From JBEVJK01 sp963791325 (GTDB taxonomy: Bacteria; Pseudomonadota; Alphaproteobacteria; Rhizobiales; Rhizobiaceae), in assembly GCA_963791325.1 (NCBI GenBank), contig CAWBRU010000016.1:175262-239261 (forward strand): a DNA stretch of 64,000 nucleotides, written 5' to 3'. Under the pieces are notes generated by a model that was not told the DNA's origin, made no database searches, and was given only the letters and a program-made list of their open reading frames with translations. The translations under genes and the position numbers were made by a program. How positions within the stretch are numbered: the first letter of the stretch is position 1; each line of letters begins with the position of its first letter. Positions 39,850 through 49,523 of this stretch are shown piece by piece.

Positions 39850-41473
39850 CTACTGCGGATCGCCACCGCCACCAATCCCCAGACCGATGTCCTTCTTGGG
39901 ATATTTGACAAAGGTCGCGGCATGGGCACCCTGCAATTGGAGAACGGGACCGTAGAGCCACTCATAGTCGCCATTGCTGCGGGTCAGACGCTCCTTCGGG
40001 TCGCGATAGATATCGAAAATCCATGGCGCAACTCCGACCGACACAAAAGTTGACATGCTGATGTTGGAAAACGGTTGCTCATATTGAATGACCTTGAAAT
40101 AGGCTTTGAACTCACCCCAGCGCAGCGCTGAGAAGTCAGCCTGGTTGTACGAGAACACTGCCTGGCGACAAGTCTCTCCATTGTCCGACAGCAAGAATCC
40201 CGTCTGATCAACACCATCGATGTAACGCTCGCTCGGAATTTTATCCTTGATTCCCGCCAAGGCGAGCGATGTATTGAACAAGTCCATCAGATCAAACAGT
40301 CCGTCGCTGATACGGCCCGCCTTGATCATACCGGGCCAGTAAGCAATTCCTGGCACGCGGACGCCGCCCTCCCAGGTCGTGCCCTTGCCAGATCGGAAGG
40401 GGGTAAAGCCGGAGTCCGGGTAGGAGTTCCTCCTCCGGGCCATTATCGGAGGTAAAGAAGACAAAAGTGTTGTCCGCCTGTCCAGTTTCTTCGAGGGTCT
40501 TTGTGAGGCGCCCCACGATATCATCGACTTCGACGACGGCATCCCGATAGGGCAACTTGGCTGGACTGCGTCCTTCGTAGCCGTCCCCGGCGTAGTTGTC
40601 GAAGTGTACTTTCGCAAAAGCATGGATGAGGTAAAAGGGCTGGTTGGCCTTGGCGGCTCGTTTGATGAAATCGACTGACCAATTGGCAAAGTCTTGATCG
40701 ACGTTCCCCATCTGCTTGGCTGTCTCCAGCGGATAAACGACCTTCAGGTCGCCACCCTTCTTGCCCTCGACCACGCCATTGTATTCACTCAGGCCCTTGA
40801 AGGTTGCCAACCGCTCCGGATCAAGCACCAATTGAGAATACTTTCTGCTATCCATGTACTGGGTATATTCACTGACGACCGACAGAAACCCGTGGAATTC
40901 ATCATAGCCTACATCCTGCGGCTGCATTCCTTTGGCTTCACCGATATGCCATTTGCCGGACAATCCAGTAACGTAGCCATTCTGACTTAGCAGCTTTGCC
41001 GCCGAGACTTCATCAGCCCAGGGGTTCTTCGTGGGGTGATCGCTGGCCAGCAAAGGACGCGTGAGGCCGCTCCGTGCAGGGATGCGGCCGGTCATCAAAG
41101 CTGCGCGCGAGGGTGTGCAGACGGGCGTCGCGTAGGCCGATGTAAGTTTCAAACCTTCACTAGCCAGGCGGTCGATATTCGGCGTGGGGGCACCGAGCAT
41201 CGCTCCCCCTCCGAACGCACCGGGATCGCCGTACCCCATATCGTCCACAAGCATGATCAAAATGTTCGGCTTCCGACCGGTCCTGGCCTCGAACTGGCGC
41301 AACTTTTCCAGCGCCGCTTGTTCCTGGGATTGATGAGGAATTGCCGGTTCCAAATAGTCTGCAACTCTGACCGTGCGATCCCATCCCTTCGCCTCTTGAG
41401 CAGGCGAACCCGTGGTCAACAAGGCGAACGAAGCCGCCATCGAGTACAACAATGCGCTTCTGCGACCCTTCAT
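39850..41473 (-). pseudogene. Arylsulfatase-type sulfatase, one frameshift
   Basis: A periplasmic sulfatase: signal peptide (LLYSMAASFALLTTGSPA), metal ligands in NILIMLVDDMGYGDPGAFGG and the formylglycine signature CTPSRAALMTGR (Cys modified by a sulfatase-maturating enzyme). Further motifs are SGKWHIGE and the second metal site FVFFTSDNGPEEE. After a break near 40430 the frame continues with FRSGKGTTWEGGVRVPGIAY and DLMDLFNTSLALAGI to the stop at 39850. ATG 41473 has AAGGAG upstream. Assembled length is about 540 residues. It would release sulfate from organic esters. A divergent Crp/Fnr gene starts about 100 bp away. Confidence 0.82.
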
Positions 41474-41574
41474 CACTGATCTCCTTGTTGCAACTGGTGC
41501 GCAAGCAGAGCGTGCACTGTATCACTTGTGCTCAGATAGTTTGTCTGAAATCATACAATCACGGGAGACGTTTT

Positions 41575-42269
41575 TTGGCATCGATATTTGCGGATGGTCG
41601 GTCTGCACTTATTGGGACAGGTTGGCTAAGCCATGTCCCTGTAGAGTGGCAGGACGCTCTTTTGGATGCCTGCCGATGCTATCCTGCCGAGCCGGGAAGA
41701 GCGATTACTCACGGGGGGAGGAGACAGGAGGGATCTTCGCGATCGTGTCCGGCACTGCGAGCGTCTACTCGGCTATTGGGGCCACAGAAACACCGCTCAT
41801 TCACATCGCAGGTACGGGCTTCTGGTTTGGGCTTTTTCCGGTGACAAATGGCCGCCCTCGGATCATTGCGGTCACAGCTAGGACTCCTTGTGTCATAGCT
41901 ACGGTAGCCCAGCCGAAGCTTCGCGTCCTACTGGATCAGAACGCTGAGCTATGGAGATGGCTAAATTTGCTCTCGCTGGAGAGTGCTGCACTCGCCGTCC
42001 AAGCGCTGACCGACTTGTATTTAGGTGACAACGAACGCCGCTGCGCCGCCGTCCTGCTTCGTGTTGCTGGGTGCCGCGAGGCTGGCCGCAACGCTCCCGC
42101 AAAGGCGGATCTTTCTCAGGGAGAGCTGGCTTCGCTCAGCAACCTCTCGCGAGCCACCATCAGCTTGATCGTCAGCCGCTTGGCCGAGAAGGGACTTATT
42201 GCTCCAAGTTACAAGATGATTACAATACTTAGACCAGCCCAGCTTCGGCAGCTAGTGGATCGTATCTAG
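41575..42269 (+). pseudogene. Crp/Fnr family transcription regulator, one frameshift
   Basis: The N-terminal part reads RSALIGTGWLSHVPVEWQDA in one frame, then shifts in a G-run near 41715 to GGIFAIVSGTASVYSAIGAT with the sensory beta-roll. The C terminus carries the Crp-type helix-turn-helix LSQGELASLSNLSRATISLI with VSRLAEKGLI. There are no cysteines placed as in Fnr for an iron-sulfur cluster. No ATG fits the frame start; TTG 41575 behind GGGAGA is a possible start. Divergent arrangement with the sulfatase suggests it may control that gene (inferred). Confidence 0.6.
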
Positions 42270-42674
42270 TTGCGTGCCTGTCGCGGCTTCAGACGGGCCG
42301 CTTGCTCGGATGACGCGTTCTTCTCAGACAATGAAGGAGAGCAGGTCGGCATCTATCTGATCGGCATACGTGTTGGGTCTCCTATGGGGCGGGCTTGAGC
42401 GTGCCGCGCTTTAACAGCCTGACCGACCCCGCTCCGGTCCCCCGAAACGTTCTCGGTTGCCGGCAGGCTGGAACGGCGCTAGTCGTTCTAACCTAGCCAA
42501 TATTTTGAGACATCGTCAGAAACTTGGGTCGGCCCCAGGTTGAGGACTGCGTAGCGGGCGGGTTGCTCTTGCCGGCCGCGGCCTGCCGGTCGTGTCCAAG
42601 AAGGCTGTCGAATGGAAGGGCTTATTCGGGTATCATCGCGATGGACGCAAACGAGTGTGTCGCCCGAGGGTTCA
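42270..42674 (+). other. Upstream region of the cyclase-TPR gene
   Basis: No gene seen. The cyclase frame is open back to ATG 42612, so a longer N terminus is possible, but the added 21 residues have no domain character. Confidence 0.4.
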
Positions 42675-44465
42675 ATGACCCCGCCCCATACCGCGCGGCG
42701 GTTGTCCGCAATACTGGTTGCCGACGCTGTGGGCTATTCGCGGCTTGTGGAGATCGACGAGCAGAGGACGCTAACTGCCCTCCGGAACCTCCGGCAGGAG
42801 GTATTGGACCCGCTGCTGGCCGACCATGGGGGGCGCATCGTTAAGCTACTCGGGGATGGCCTGATCGCCGAGTTCGGGTCAGTGGTGGAGGCTGTGACTT
42901 GCGCAGCCGCCTGGCAGGTTAAGGCTGCTGAGGTACAGGAGGCGGTGCCGCCCGACCGCCGCATCTTGTTTCGCATCGGCATCAACCTCGGCGACGTTGT
43001 GGCCGAAGGCGACGATCTTCTGGGTGACGGCGTCAACGTGGCGGCCCGCCTGGAACAGCTCTGCCAACCTAGCGGCGTCATGATTTCGGGGACTGCCTAT
43101 GACCAGCTCCACGGCAAGCTCGACATCCTCTTCGCCTATATCGGCGAGCAGCGTCTGAAGAACCTCTCGCGGCCGATCAGGGCCTACCAGATGGTGCGCG
43201 ACGGGACCTCGTCCAGCTTGCCTTCGAGTTTCCACTCCGACCGGCCGGCGATAGCCGTCTTGCCTTTCGAGAACTTGAGCGGCGACCCCGAGCAGACCTA
43301 TTTCAGCGAAGGGATGACCGAAGAGGTGGTGACGGAGCTCTCGCGCTTCCGCGAACTCCTGGTCATCGCCAGAGCCTCGTCCGCCGCGTTCAGCGCAAAG
43401 GATCGGGATGTGCGTGAGGTCGGGCGGCAGCTCGGCGTATCCTACCTCGTCGAGGGCAGCGTTCGGCGAGCCGCGAACCGGGTACGGATTTCGACCCAGC
43501 TGCTGGAGGCGGCAACCGGCGCGAACGTGTGGGCGGACCGCTACGACCGGCCGATGGAGGACATCTTCGCCATCCAAGAGGAGATCGCCCAGAGCATCGT
43601 CGCCAAGGTCGCGCAACATGTGCGAGACGACAGCGGCGCGAGGGCCAGACGCCGGCAACCCGAGGATCTTCGGGCCTATGACCTCTACATCCAGGGTCAC
43701 CGCCTCTCCGATGACCTGACCCCCGAAGTTCAGGCCAAGATTGAGAGCTTGTTCCAAGAGGCGCGTCGCATCGATCCGACATTCGCCAGAGCCTACACAG
43801 GCCTCGCCTATATCAGCTTGAACAGGTCGCTCGATGGGGGAATAGGGCGCAGCCAACCAGATGGCGACCGGTTGGAGGCATTGCGGCTGTCAGAAGAGGC
43901 GCTCGTCCTTGACCCAAACGATCCCCGCGTGCACATGACGCTGGGGTTCATATGTCTCTACCTCCGCCAGTTCGCCCGCGCCGAGCGGCATCTCGACCTA
44001 GCTCGAACGATGAACCCCAACGATCCGACGATCCAAATGGTCTGGGCATGGGCCCAAGGTTGCATCGGAAAGCCGTCGGAAGGGGTGCCGGCAGCGTCGA
44101 TCGCCTTCCGGCTCAATCCACATCATCCTTTGTGGTACGAAGGTTTCCTTGGCCGTCTATTGTACCAGCTGCGGCGTTATGCCGAGGCGCGGCCACTCTT
44201 GGATTTGGGAAGCTCCAGCTCACCGGTCAGGCAGCTGCGCCACATCGGCTGGCGAGCCGCGAACTCCGCGCAGCTCGGCCGTGACAGCGAGGCGCGACAC
44301 CTGGCGGGCCTGTTCGTCACCTCGGCTGCCACACTCTGGCGCGGAGATGAGCGATCCGGCCCGGCCGAGTTCGTGAACTGGCTTGTCGACAGCTCGTCGC
44401 TGCAAGCCCCCGCGGACATCGAGAACCTACGGGTTGGATTGGCCCTGGCAGGTCTACCAGGATAG
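42675..44465 (+). CDS. Class III adenylate/guanylate cyclase with TolB-like and TPR domains
   Basis: An intact protein of 596 residues. The cyclase domain (about 1-170) begins RRLSAILVADAVGYSRLVEI with the metal Asp and continues HGGRIVKLLGDGLIAEFGSV and FRIGINLGDVVAEGDDLLGD. It is followed by a TolB-N/FlgO-like segment (AIAVLPFENLSGDPEQTYFS) and a TPR region from about residue 330 (ARRIDPTFARAYTGLAYISL, LRLSEEALVLDPNDPRVHMT). Start 42675 has GAGGG close by and gives the usual family N terminus; ATG 42612 is possible. It should make cAMP or cGMP in the cytoplasm in response to a partner bound by the TPRs (inferred). It is the only unbroken cyclase in the window. Confidence 0.85.
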   Translation: MTPPHTARRLSAILVADAVGYSRLVEIDEQRTLTALRNLRQEVLDPLLADHGGRIVKLLGDGLIAEFGSVVEAVTCAAAWQVKAAEVQEAVPPDRRILFRIGINLGDVVAEGDDLLGDGVNVAARLEQLCQPSGVMISGTAYDQLHGKLDILFAYIGEQRLKNLSRPIRAYQMVRDGTSSSLPSSFHSDRPAIAVLPFENLSGDPEQTYFSEGMTEEVVTELSRFRELLVIARASSAAFSAKDRDVREVGRQLGVSYLVEGSVRRAANRVRISTQLLEAATGANVWADRYDRPMEDIFAIQEEIAQSIVAKVAQHVRDDSGARARRRQPEDLRAYDLYIQGHRLSDDLTPEVQAKIESLFQEARRIDPTFARAYTGLAYISLNRSLDGGIGRSQPDGDRLEALRLSEEALVLDPNDPRVHMTLGFICLYLRQFARAERHLDLARTMNPNDPTIQMVWAWAQGCIGKPSEGVPAASIAFRLNPHHPLWYEGFLGRLLYQLRRYAEARPLLDLGSSSSPVRQLRHIGWRAANSAQLGRDSEARHLAGLFVTSAATLWRGDERSGPAEFVNWLVDSSSLQAPADIENLRVGLALAGLPG

Positions 44466-44482
44466 ATGTCAGGGCGGACCCC

Positions 44483-44505
44483 GCGCTCCCCATTGCTGGG
44501 AGCGC
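44483..44505 (+). terminator. 8-bp GC hairpin after the cyclase gene
   Basis: Bases 44483-44490 pair perfectly with 44498-44505 around a 7-base loop, 17 bp after the cyclase stop. No T-tract follows, so it may act in mRNA stability or Rho-dependent ending. Confidence 0.45.
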
Positions 44506-44929
44506 ATCCTGGTGTCGATCGCCGGCGGCTGGTGCCGCTGATGGAAGAACCCCGTCCACAAACGCGGACAGCTCGACGCTTGCTGCGGGATTTTGCGCTT
44601 TGCTGTCGTAGCTTTTGGGCAAGGCGCCGGCCGATCCCGCCAATCAGTCAGCGGCGCCGTTAATGGCACGGAGAGCGCAGCACCAGAACTGGTAAGTGGA
44701 CCGGTGCTCCATCGGTGATATTTTGGTCAGGCGGGTGGCATGTCGACGCGGAGTTGTCGCGTGGCCAGAACACCGAAAAGGCATTGAAGTTCCAGAATCA
44801 CCAACTCCAAAAGGACTTGAAGTCTACCCGGGACCGACGCCGAGAGCACTTGAAGCTCAAACGCACGATCGCAATCTGGCAGTGTCGATCAGGTGGGCAA
44901 AATCGCTGAGCGGGCCGGCCAGCGATCTT
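44506..44929 (+). other. Gene-poor stretch
   Basis: Short frames only; no domain, repeat or RNA gene recognised. Confidence 0.35.
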
Positions 44930-45303
44930 TGCGTGGCCTGCAGCCTGAATGCCTATCTCCTCACAATCTCCAATGATGCCAACACTCAGACTGGTGTCGT
45001 AAGCAAGTGGTCGAGGATGCCGGTAGCCCGGACACATGCGTCGTCTTGCCGGAAACCGACGAGCATTATCGCGTTCGCTACGCCTTTCTGCAGGTGCCCA
45101 TAAGCGACTATTGGCTTGACGGCGTGGCCCGCGACAATCCGGATGACGGTCGTGGCGGCTATTTCATCAGGCCGCAGGTGGTCGATCGCAAAACTTGGGA
45201 AAGGTCGCCGCTGAGGTTCGTCTTTGTTCCCTCAGCTATTCACGCAGTGATCCATTCGAACGACAAGACGGTGATAGAGGAATTCGATCTGACCAGGCAA
45301 TAG
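44930..45303 (+). pseudogene. Hypothetical protein, frameshifted near its start
   Basis: The main frame from GTG 45007 encodes 98 residues (YRVRYAFLQVPISDYWLDGV, GGYFIRPQVVDRKTWERSPL, HAVIHSNDKTVIEEFDL) with well-formed strand-like sequence. Just upstream another frame reads CVACSLNAYLLTISNDANTQ, which seems to be its beginning, with a shift near 45000. No domain recognised. Confidence 0.35.
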
Positions 45304-45368
45304 CAGTCGCACCATTTAGATTTGGACCGGCATCCATCGGATGCCATGGCCTTCAGGGGTCTCCAGTA

Positions 45369-45867
45369 TGCAGATCAAAAACCAGCGGCTGGTCGTCGAA
45401 TTTGGTGATCGTGCGGGCTTCGTTCATGCAACGGGTGGGGACAAGGCTATTGTCCCCGTGTCATTCACCGTTTTGATGCTGAAGCAGGATGTGGAATTAC
45501 CTGGAGGGTTCATCGAGAAGATTACCCTCGCCCCACCCACTCTCGCCATTGGGTTTGACGTCGATGTTGGCAGGGCCCTCCATTGGATCAGGCCATTCCA
45601 CTGAGCCCGGGCGATATCTATAACACCCCTTGGGAGTTGCAGAGAGAAAGCGCTTTCCACCTTCCGCGCTACCCCTACCCTTCCGAACCGTTCATGGAGA
45701 CGAGGTTTCATGGCCATATTGAAATCTGGCCGTCGATCCGGTGGCATGACGTTGAGACCACCAACGAAGCCGTGCTTTCCGCCAAGTATCCGGTTTCGCC
45801 ATCGTCGGCCCTCTCAGCGGTTGACAAGATCGTTCGTCGCCGGCTGCGGTACGTGTTCGATCGCTGA
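45369..45867 (+). pseudogene. Hypothetical protein split in two overlapping frames
   Basis: Frame one (45369-45604) reads QRLVVEFGDRAGFVHATGGD and GGFIEKITLAPPTLAIGFDV. Frame two (45583-45867) goes on with IPLSPGDIYNTPWELQRESA and HGHIEIWPSIRWHDVETTNE. The 20-base overlap and continuing character suggest one protein of about 165 residues with a single shift near 45590. It follows the previous hypothetical gene by 65 bp. Family unknown. Confidence 0.4.
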
Positions 45868-46214
45868 CGTCGCGGGACTACCGCGGCTGCGCAGCCGGCG
45901 GCAGAGGTGCCGAGCATCGCGACACCCGGGCCAAGCCACGTCGAGGATGCGCCCGTCCTCTCTGAGGGAACTGAGATCTGATCATCGTAGTCTCTCGGGC
46001 TAATTGAGAGACCGTCGTCGGTGGGAACCATCCATTGCATAGCGTCAACTGAGTGCTCCTCTGAGCGCCGCATTTGGGACGATCACGCCAGCCCACAGTT
46101 TTTCTTAGAAGCCGGCAGTGGTCACAGTGCACGACGCCCCCTTGTCATTCAAGCGCGGACGAAGGTCTCCCCACGCCCGCGCTTGATGAGTTTGAAACGA
46201 GGTCCGAACGATGC
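45868..46214 (-). other. Intergenic stretch
   Basis: No gene recognised. The converging genes end at 45867 and 46215. Confidence 0.4.
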
Positions 46215-47258
46215 CTAATGCGAGAGGAATTTGAACGGCTCGGTGGCGACGAACTTGTCCGAAACCTCGCCGGCAAGGATCGGTCGGCCCTTGAGATCGA
46301 GCCTGCTCGGCTTCCCATCGGGCGCCAGGTTCAACTTGGCGATGTCCACCCAGAAGATCGACGGGCTATAGGCGGATTCGAAATAATATCGCTTGGCACC
46401 GATATCGGAGACCGACCGCCAGATCGTTGCCGCGATGTTCGGTTTGGTGGGGTCGGCGAGGCCGAGCGGCGTCGAGATGGTTCGGATCAGGGAGAAGGCG
46501 GTGGCAACTGCCAGGCTGGGATCCTTCTCCTTCGGTGCCACTGCAAGGTTCCAGTTCATGCGGACAAACCGGTCGGCGGAGCCGATCGTGCCGGGCAGGA
46601 ATGTGAGGCCGTTGACGCCGCGCCAATAGCTCTCGATCGCCAACTGGTCGTCGAAGGTCGGCGAATTGGTCATCACGGTGTATTTCCGGTCATGGTGGAT
46701 GACGAGCTTGCCGGCGATGTATTCGAAGATCGCGCTGTCGCCCGACGCGTCGGCGATGGAGAGATGGCCGCCGGCTTTCTTGCCACCGGGAAGCTCTGGC
46801 GCGACGATGGCGAAGGGCTCTTTCTTCAGAGCCCCGACCGCCTCGTCGACGGTTTTGAAGTTGTCGAGCACATATTGCGTCCAGGCGCCCACGGAGATCA
46901 GCGGCTTGCCCGACGCTTTGGCATCGCCATAGTCGAACTCGACGAGGTAGAGCGTGTTGGCCACGAGGCCGGCCTCGTTCATGCCCTCGACCGTTGCGAT
47001 GTTGTAGAAGGACGAAATCACTGAGCCATAGCTGGACGTCCACTTGATCGAGCCCTCGCCGAGGCCACCGTCCCGCTGCATCCCTCGGGGGAAGGACCAC
47101 AGGTCCGTGCCGGGATCCTCTGCCCAATCCATGGAACGGCCGACGATGAAGCCGTTTGTGCCTGTCTCGTAGATGAACCGCGTACAGGCACCCGCCGGAA
47201 TGCTCATGACTATGCTCGCGGCGCAAGCGATCGCGCCGAGTCGACGAAGAACCGTCAT
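46215..47258 (-). CDS. Choloylglycine hydrolase / penicillin V acylase family amidase, secreted
   Basis: An intact 347-residue Ntn-hydrolase. The signal peptide (AIACAASIVMSIPAGA) is followed directly by CTRFIYE, so cleavage frees the N-terminal catalytic Cys (residue 25 of the precursor). Other family blocks are GFIVGRSMDWAEDPGTDLWS, VEGMNEAGLVANTLYLVEFD and KYTVMTNSPTFDDQLAIESY (active-site Asn and Asp region). Members cleave linear amides such as bile-salt conjugates, penicillin V or acyl-homoserine lactones; the true substrate cannot be told, but in a soil bacterium signal degradation is plausible. ATG 47258 gives the standard signal peptide; the frame is open to 47288. Confidence 0.85.
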   Translation of the reverse strand: MTVLRRLGAIACAASIVMSIPAGACTRFIYETGTNGFIVGRSMDWAEDPGTDLWSFPRGMQRDGGLGEGSIKWTSSYGSVISSFYNIATVEGMNEAGLVANTLYLVEFDYGDAKASGKPLISVGAWTQYVLDNFKTVDEAVGALKKEPFAIVAPELPGGKKAGGHLSIADASGDSAIFEYIAGKLVIHHDRKYTVMTNSPTFDDQLAIESYWRGVNGLTFLPGTIGSADRFVRMNWNLAVAPKEKDPSLAVATAFSLIRTISTPLGLADPTKPNIAATIWRSVSDIGAKRYYFESAYSPSIFWVDIAKLNLAPDGKPSRLDLKGRPILAGEVSDKFVATEPFKFLSH

Positions 47259-47689
47259 CGCTCGTAATCCCCTCAACTTCGATTGCAAGAAATCATCTTG
47301 GCGACGCTATGTTATCGGTCGCGCCCGTTGCTTACATCAACGAATTCTATATTGCGAGCGTCGATTTGGTGCACTTCTTGGTGCCGTCGAGGTGCCGATG
47401 CAAGCCGATCGCTTACCGCCGACATCGTCAACGAAGTCTGGCAGATGCCGCTTGAAGAGCCGAACTCGTGCCCGCCGATCGGGTAACGGCGGCAAAAGGT
47501 CTGGCCAAACCATTCGAGCAGGATTGGCAGCCGGCCGTTAACGCCGTTCACATTGAAGCTAGCGATTCGTGTCAGCTGCCCGCCTCCTCGGTTCCTCTCG
47601 CTCCCTGCACGTGCCGATCTTCTTTCACGTGATGAGCGCCATGCGCGGCACGACGGCGTTTCAGAGTGTGCCGCTAAACCCCGGGACGT
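47259..47689 (+). other. Intergenic stretch
   Basis: No gene recognised. It should contain the promoter of the amidase gene on the minus strand. Confidence 0.35.
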
Positions 47690-48130
47690 CTACGCGTCAC
47701 CGGTGTTCTCACTCGCGGCTACCGTGCAAGCCGGCGATCCGAGCAGTGTTAGCGTTGCCATTGGCGATTTCTTCTTCGCACCCGCAAATGTCGCCGTCGG
47801 TGTCGGCGGGCAGGTTGTCTGGACCAACAATGGGCCAAGCCAGCACTGCGCGGTCGAGCAGTGTGGCGCAAATCTGGGCTCCTACTGCTTCGACGGCCGG
47901 ATCGTTTATCGGCAACACCCCAACGATCGTAGCGCACGCGGGGCGGCGGATTCGATGGCACGTTTTCAACCTCGACCTCAGCATGAACTGGCATAACTTC
48001 CATACCACGCGCAGCGGTGACGCTTCGCCGATGAGACCATCGACGTTCGCGGGATAAGTCCGGCCAAATCGTTCATGGTTGAAACCAGGGCACCGCCGGT
48101 GTTCCTGTTGTCGCCGAAGCTCGAGAGGCT
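47690..48130 (+). pseudogene. Cupredoxin / multicopper oxidase N-terminal remnant
   Basis: Plus-strand blocks VSVAIGDFFFAPANVAVGVG with GQVVWTNNGPSQHCAVEQ are plastocyanin-like. In the next frame TPTIVAHAGRRIRWHVFNLD with LSMNWHNFHTTR is a multicopper-oxidase type-2/3 site (WHNFH). In a third frame AKSFMVETRAPPVFLLSPKL follows. Breaks are near 47895 and 48015. The sequence loses similarity near 48130, at the 3' side of the amino-acid transporter genes, so most of the oxidase is missing. Confidence 0.5.
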
Positions 48131-48198
48131 CTGGCCCTGGTCAATGTGGGCAGGCCTGGTGGCCGCGATGGCCGCATCCCGTTGGTCGATGGCACGCG

Positions 48199-48846
48199 TC
48201 AATGTTTGGCGGCGCGAAGCTCCAGGGCCCTGGCATAGCGCGTCAGCGGGTAGCACAGTACAAAGTAGATGACCGCGACGAGCCCGTAGACAGTAAACGG
48301 CCTGAAGGTCGCATTGTTGATGGCGTTGGAGGTTCGCACTAGCTCCTCAAATCCGATAATCGATGTCAACGCCGTGCATTTGATCAACTGCACCAGAAAG
48401 CCAACGGTCGGAGCACGGGTGATGGCGAAGGCTTGCGGCAGGACAATCAACCGCAACTCCTGGATATAGTGCAATCCGAGGCTGGCTCCCGCGTCCCATT
48501 GCCCACGCGGGAGCGCCTGCACACCGCCGCGCCAAATCTCGGCAAGAAAGGCGCTGGCGAAGAAGGTCAGGCCGAGCACAGCTGCCGTCCATGGCTCGAT
48601 GCGAAAGCCGAGCATCGGCAGGCCGAAGAACATCAGGAAAAGCTGCATCAGCAACGGCGTGCCCTGAAACAGGCCGATGTAGGTTTGCGCCGCTCGGCTT
48701 ACCCAGTTCCGGGCCGAGATGCGAGCCAAAAGAATGGCGACGCCGACCACCGCGCCGCCGACCAGGGCGACCACCGAAAGCAGAACCGTCCAGCGGGTGG
48801 CCAGTAGAAGGTTTCGGACGATGTCCCAGAGGGTAAACTCGATCAT
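48199..48846 (-). CDS. Polar amino-acid ABC transporter permease (HisM/GlnP type), second
   Basis: A 215-residue inner-membrane protein of the 3-TM polar amino-acid permease family. It shows RWTVLLSVVALVGGAVVGVA, QTYIGLFQGTPLLMQLFLMF and the EAA loop AGASLGLHYIQELRLIVLPQ. Its ATG (48846) overlaps the stop of the previous permease by 4 bases, so translation is coupled. Together the two permeases form a heterodimer fed by the binding protein at 49524. No ATPase gene follows; the operon ends beside a copper-protein remnant. Confidence 0.85.
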   Translation of the reverse strand: MIEFTLWDIVRNLLLATRWTVLLSVVALVGGAVVGVAILLARISARNWVSRAAQTYIGLFQGTPLLMQLFLMFFGLPMLGFRIEPWTAAVLGLTFFASAFLAEIWRGGVQALPRGQWDAGASLGLHYIQELRLIVLPQAFAITRAPTVGFLVQLIKCTALTSIIGFEELVRTSNAINNATFRPFTVYGLVAVIYFVLCYPLTRYARALELRAAKH

Positions 48847-49511
48847 GACACGCCGACTCCAAGGACGCGGCGGCCGCCCGCCACCAGCGCGCGGCGTACC
48901 GCCAACGACAGGCAGAGATAGACCAGGGTCACGACCAGATAGGTCTCGAAAGCGCGAAATGTGCGGGCCTGCAGCATGTCGGCCTCGTAGGTGAGCTCGC
49001 GCACCGCGATCTGCGACACCACCGCCAATTCCAGCATCATGATGACGATCTGGCTGGTGAGCGCCGGATAGATCACCATCATCGCCTGCGGCAACACAAT
49101 TTTGACAAACACCTGGCGGGGCGACAGGCCAAGGGCCAACGCCGCCTCGCGCTGGCCGCGCGGGACGGCGTCCAGCCCGGCGCCGACGATCTCGGTGGTG
49201 TAGGCCGCCATATTGAGCGTCATGGCGAGGATGGCCGCAATGATTGGATCGAGCCGCACGCCAAGCGTCGGCAGGCCGAAGAAAATAAAGAACAGCTGCA
49301 CCAGAAAGGGCGTGTTGCGCACAACCTCGACATAGGCCGCTATTGCATCGCGCAGCCAGCGGTGCCGACTGCGCCGCCCGGCGGCGCCCAAGATGCTGAG
49401 AACGGTGCCGATCAGGGTGGTGACCACAATCAGCAGCAGCGTCATCGCCGCGCCGCGCGCGATGCCCGCGGCACCCTCGACCAGCCAGCCGAAGTCGAGA
49501 CCGTAGCCCAA
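48843..49511 (-). CDS. Polar amino-acid ABC transporter permease (HisQ/GlnP type), first
   Basis: A 222-residue membrane protein with the family features GAAMTLLLIVVTTLIGTVLS, YVEVVRNTPFLVQLFFIFFG, the EAA loop EAALALGLSPRQVFVKIVLP and three or more membrane helices. It lies 12 bp after the binding-protein stop and overlaps the second permease by 4 bp. The RNTPFLVQLFF box is characteristic of this family. Confidence 0.85.
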   Translation of the reverse strand: MGYGLDFGWLVEGAAGIARGAAMTLLLIVVTTLIGTVLSILGAAGRRSRHRWLRDAIAAYVEVVRNTPFLVQLFFIFFGLPTLGVRLDPIIAAILAMTLNMAAYTTEIVGAGLDAVPRGQREAALALGLSPRQVFVKIVLPQAMMVIYPALTSQIVIMMLELAVVSQIAVRELTYEADMLQARTFRAFETYLVVTLVYLCLSLAVRRALVAGGRRVLGVGVS

Positions 49512-49523
49512 CGGGAGCCTGTT

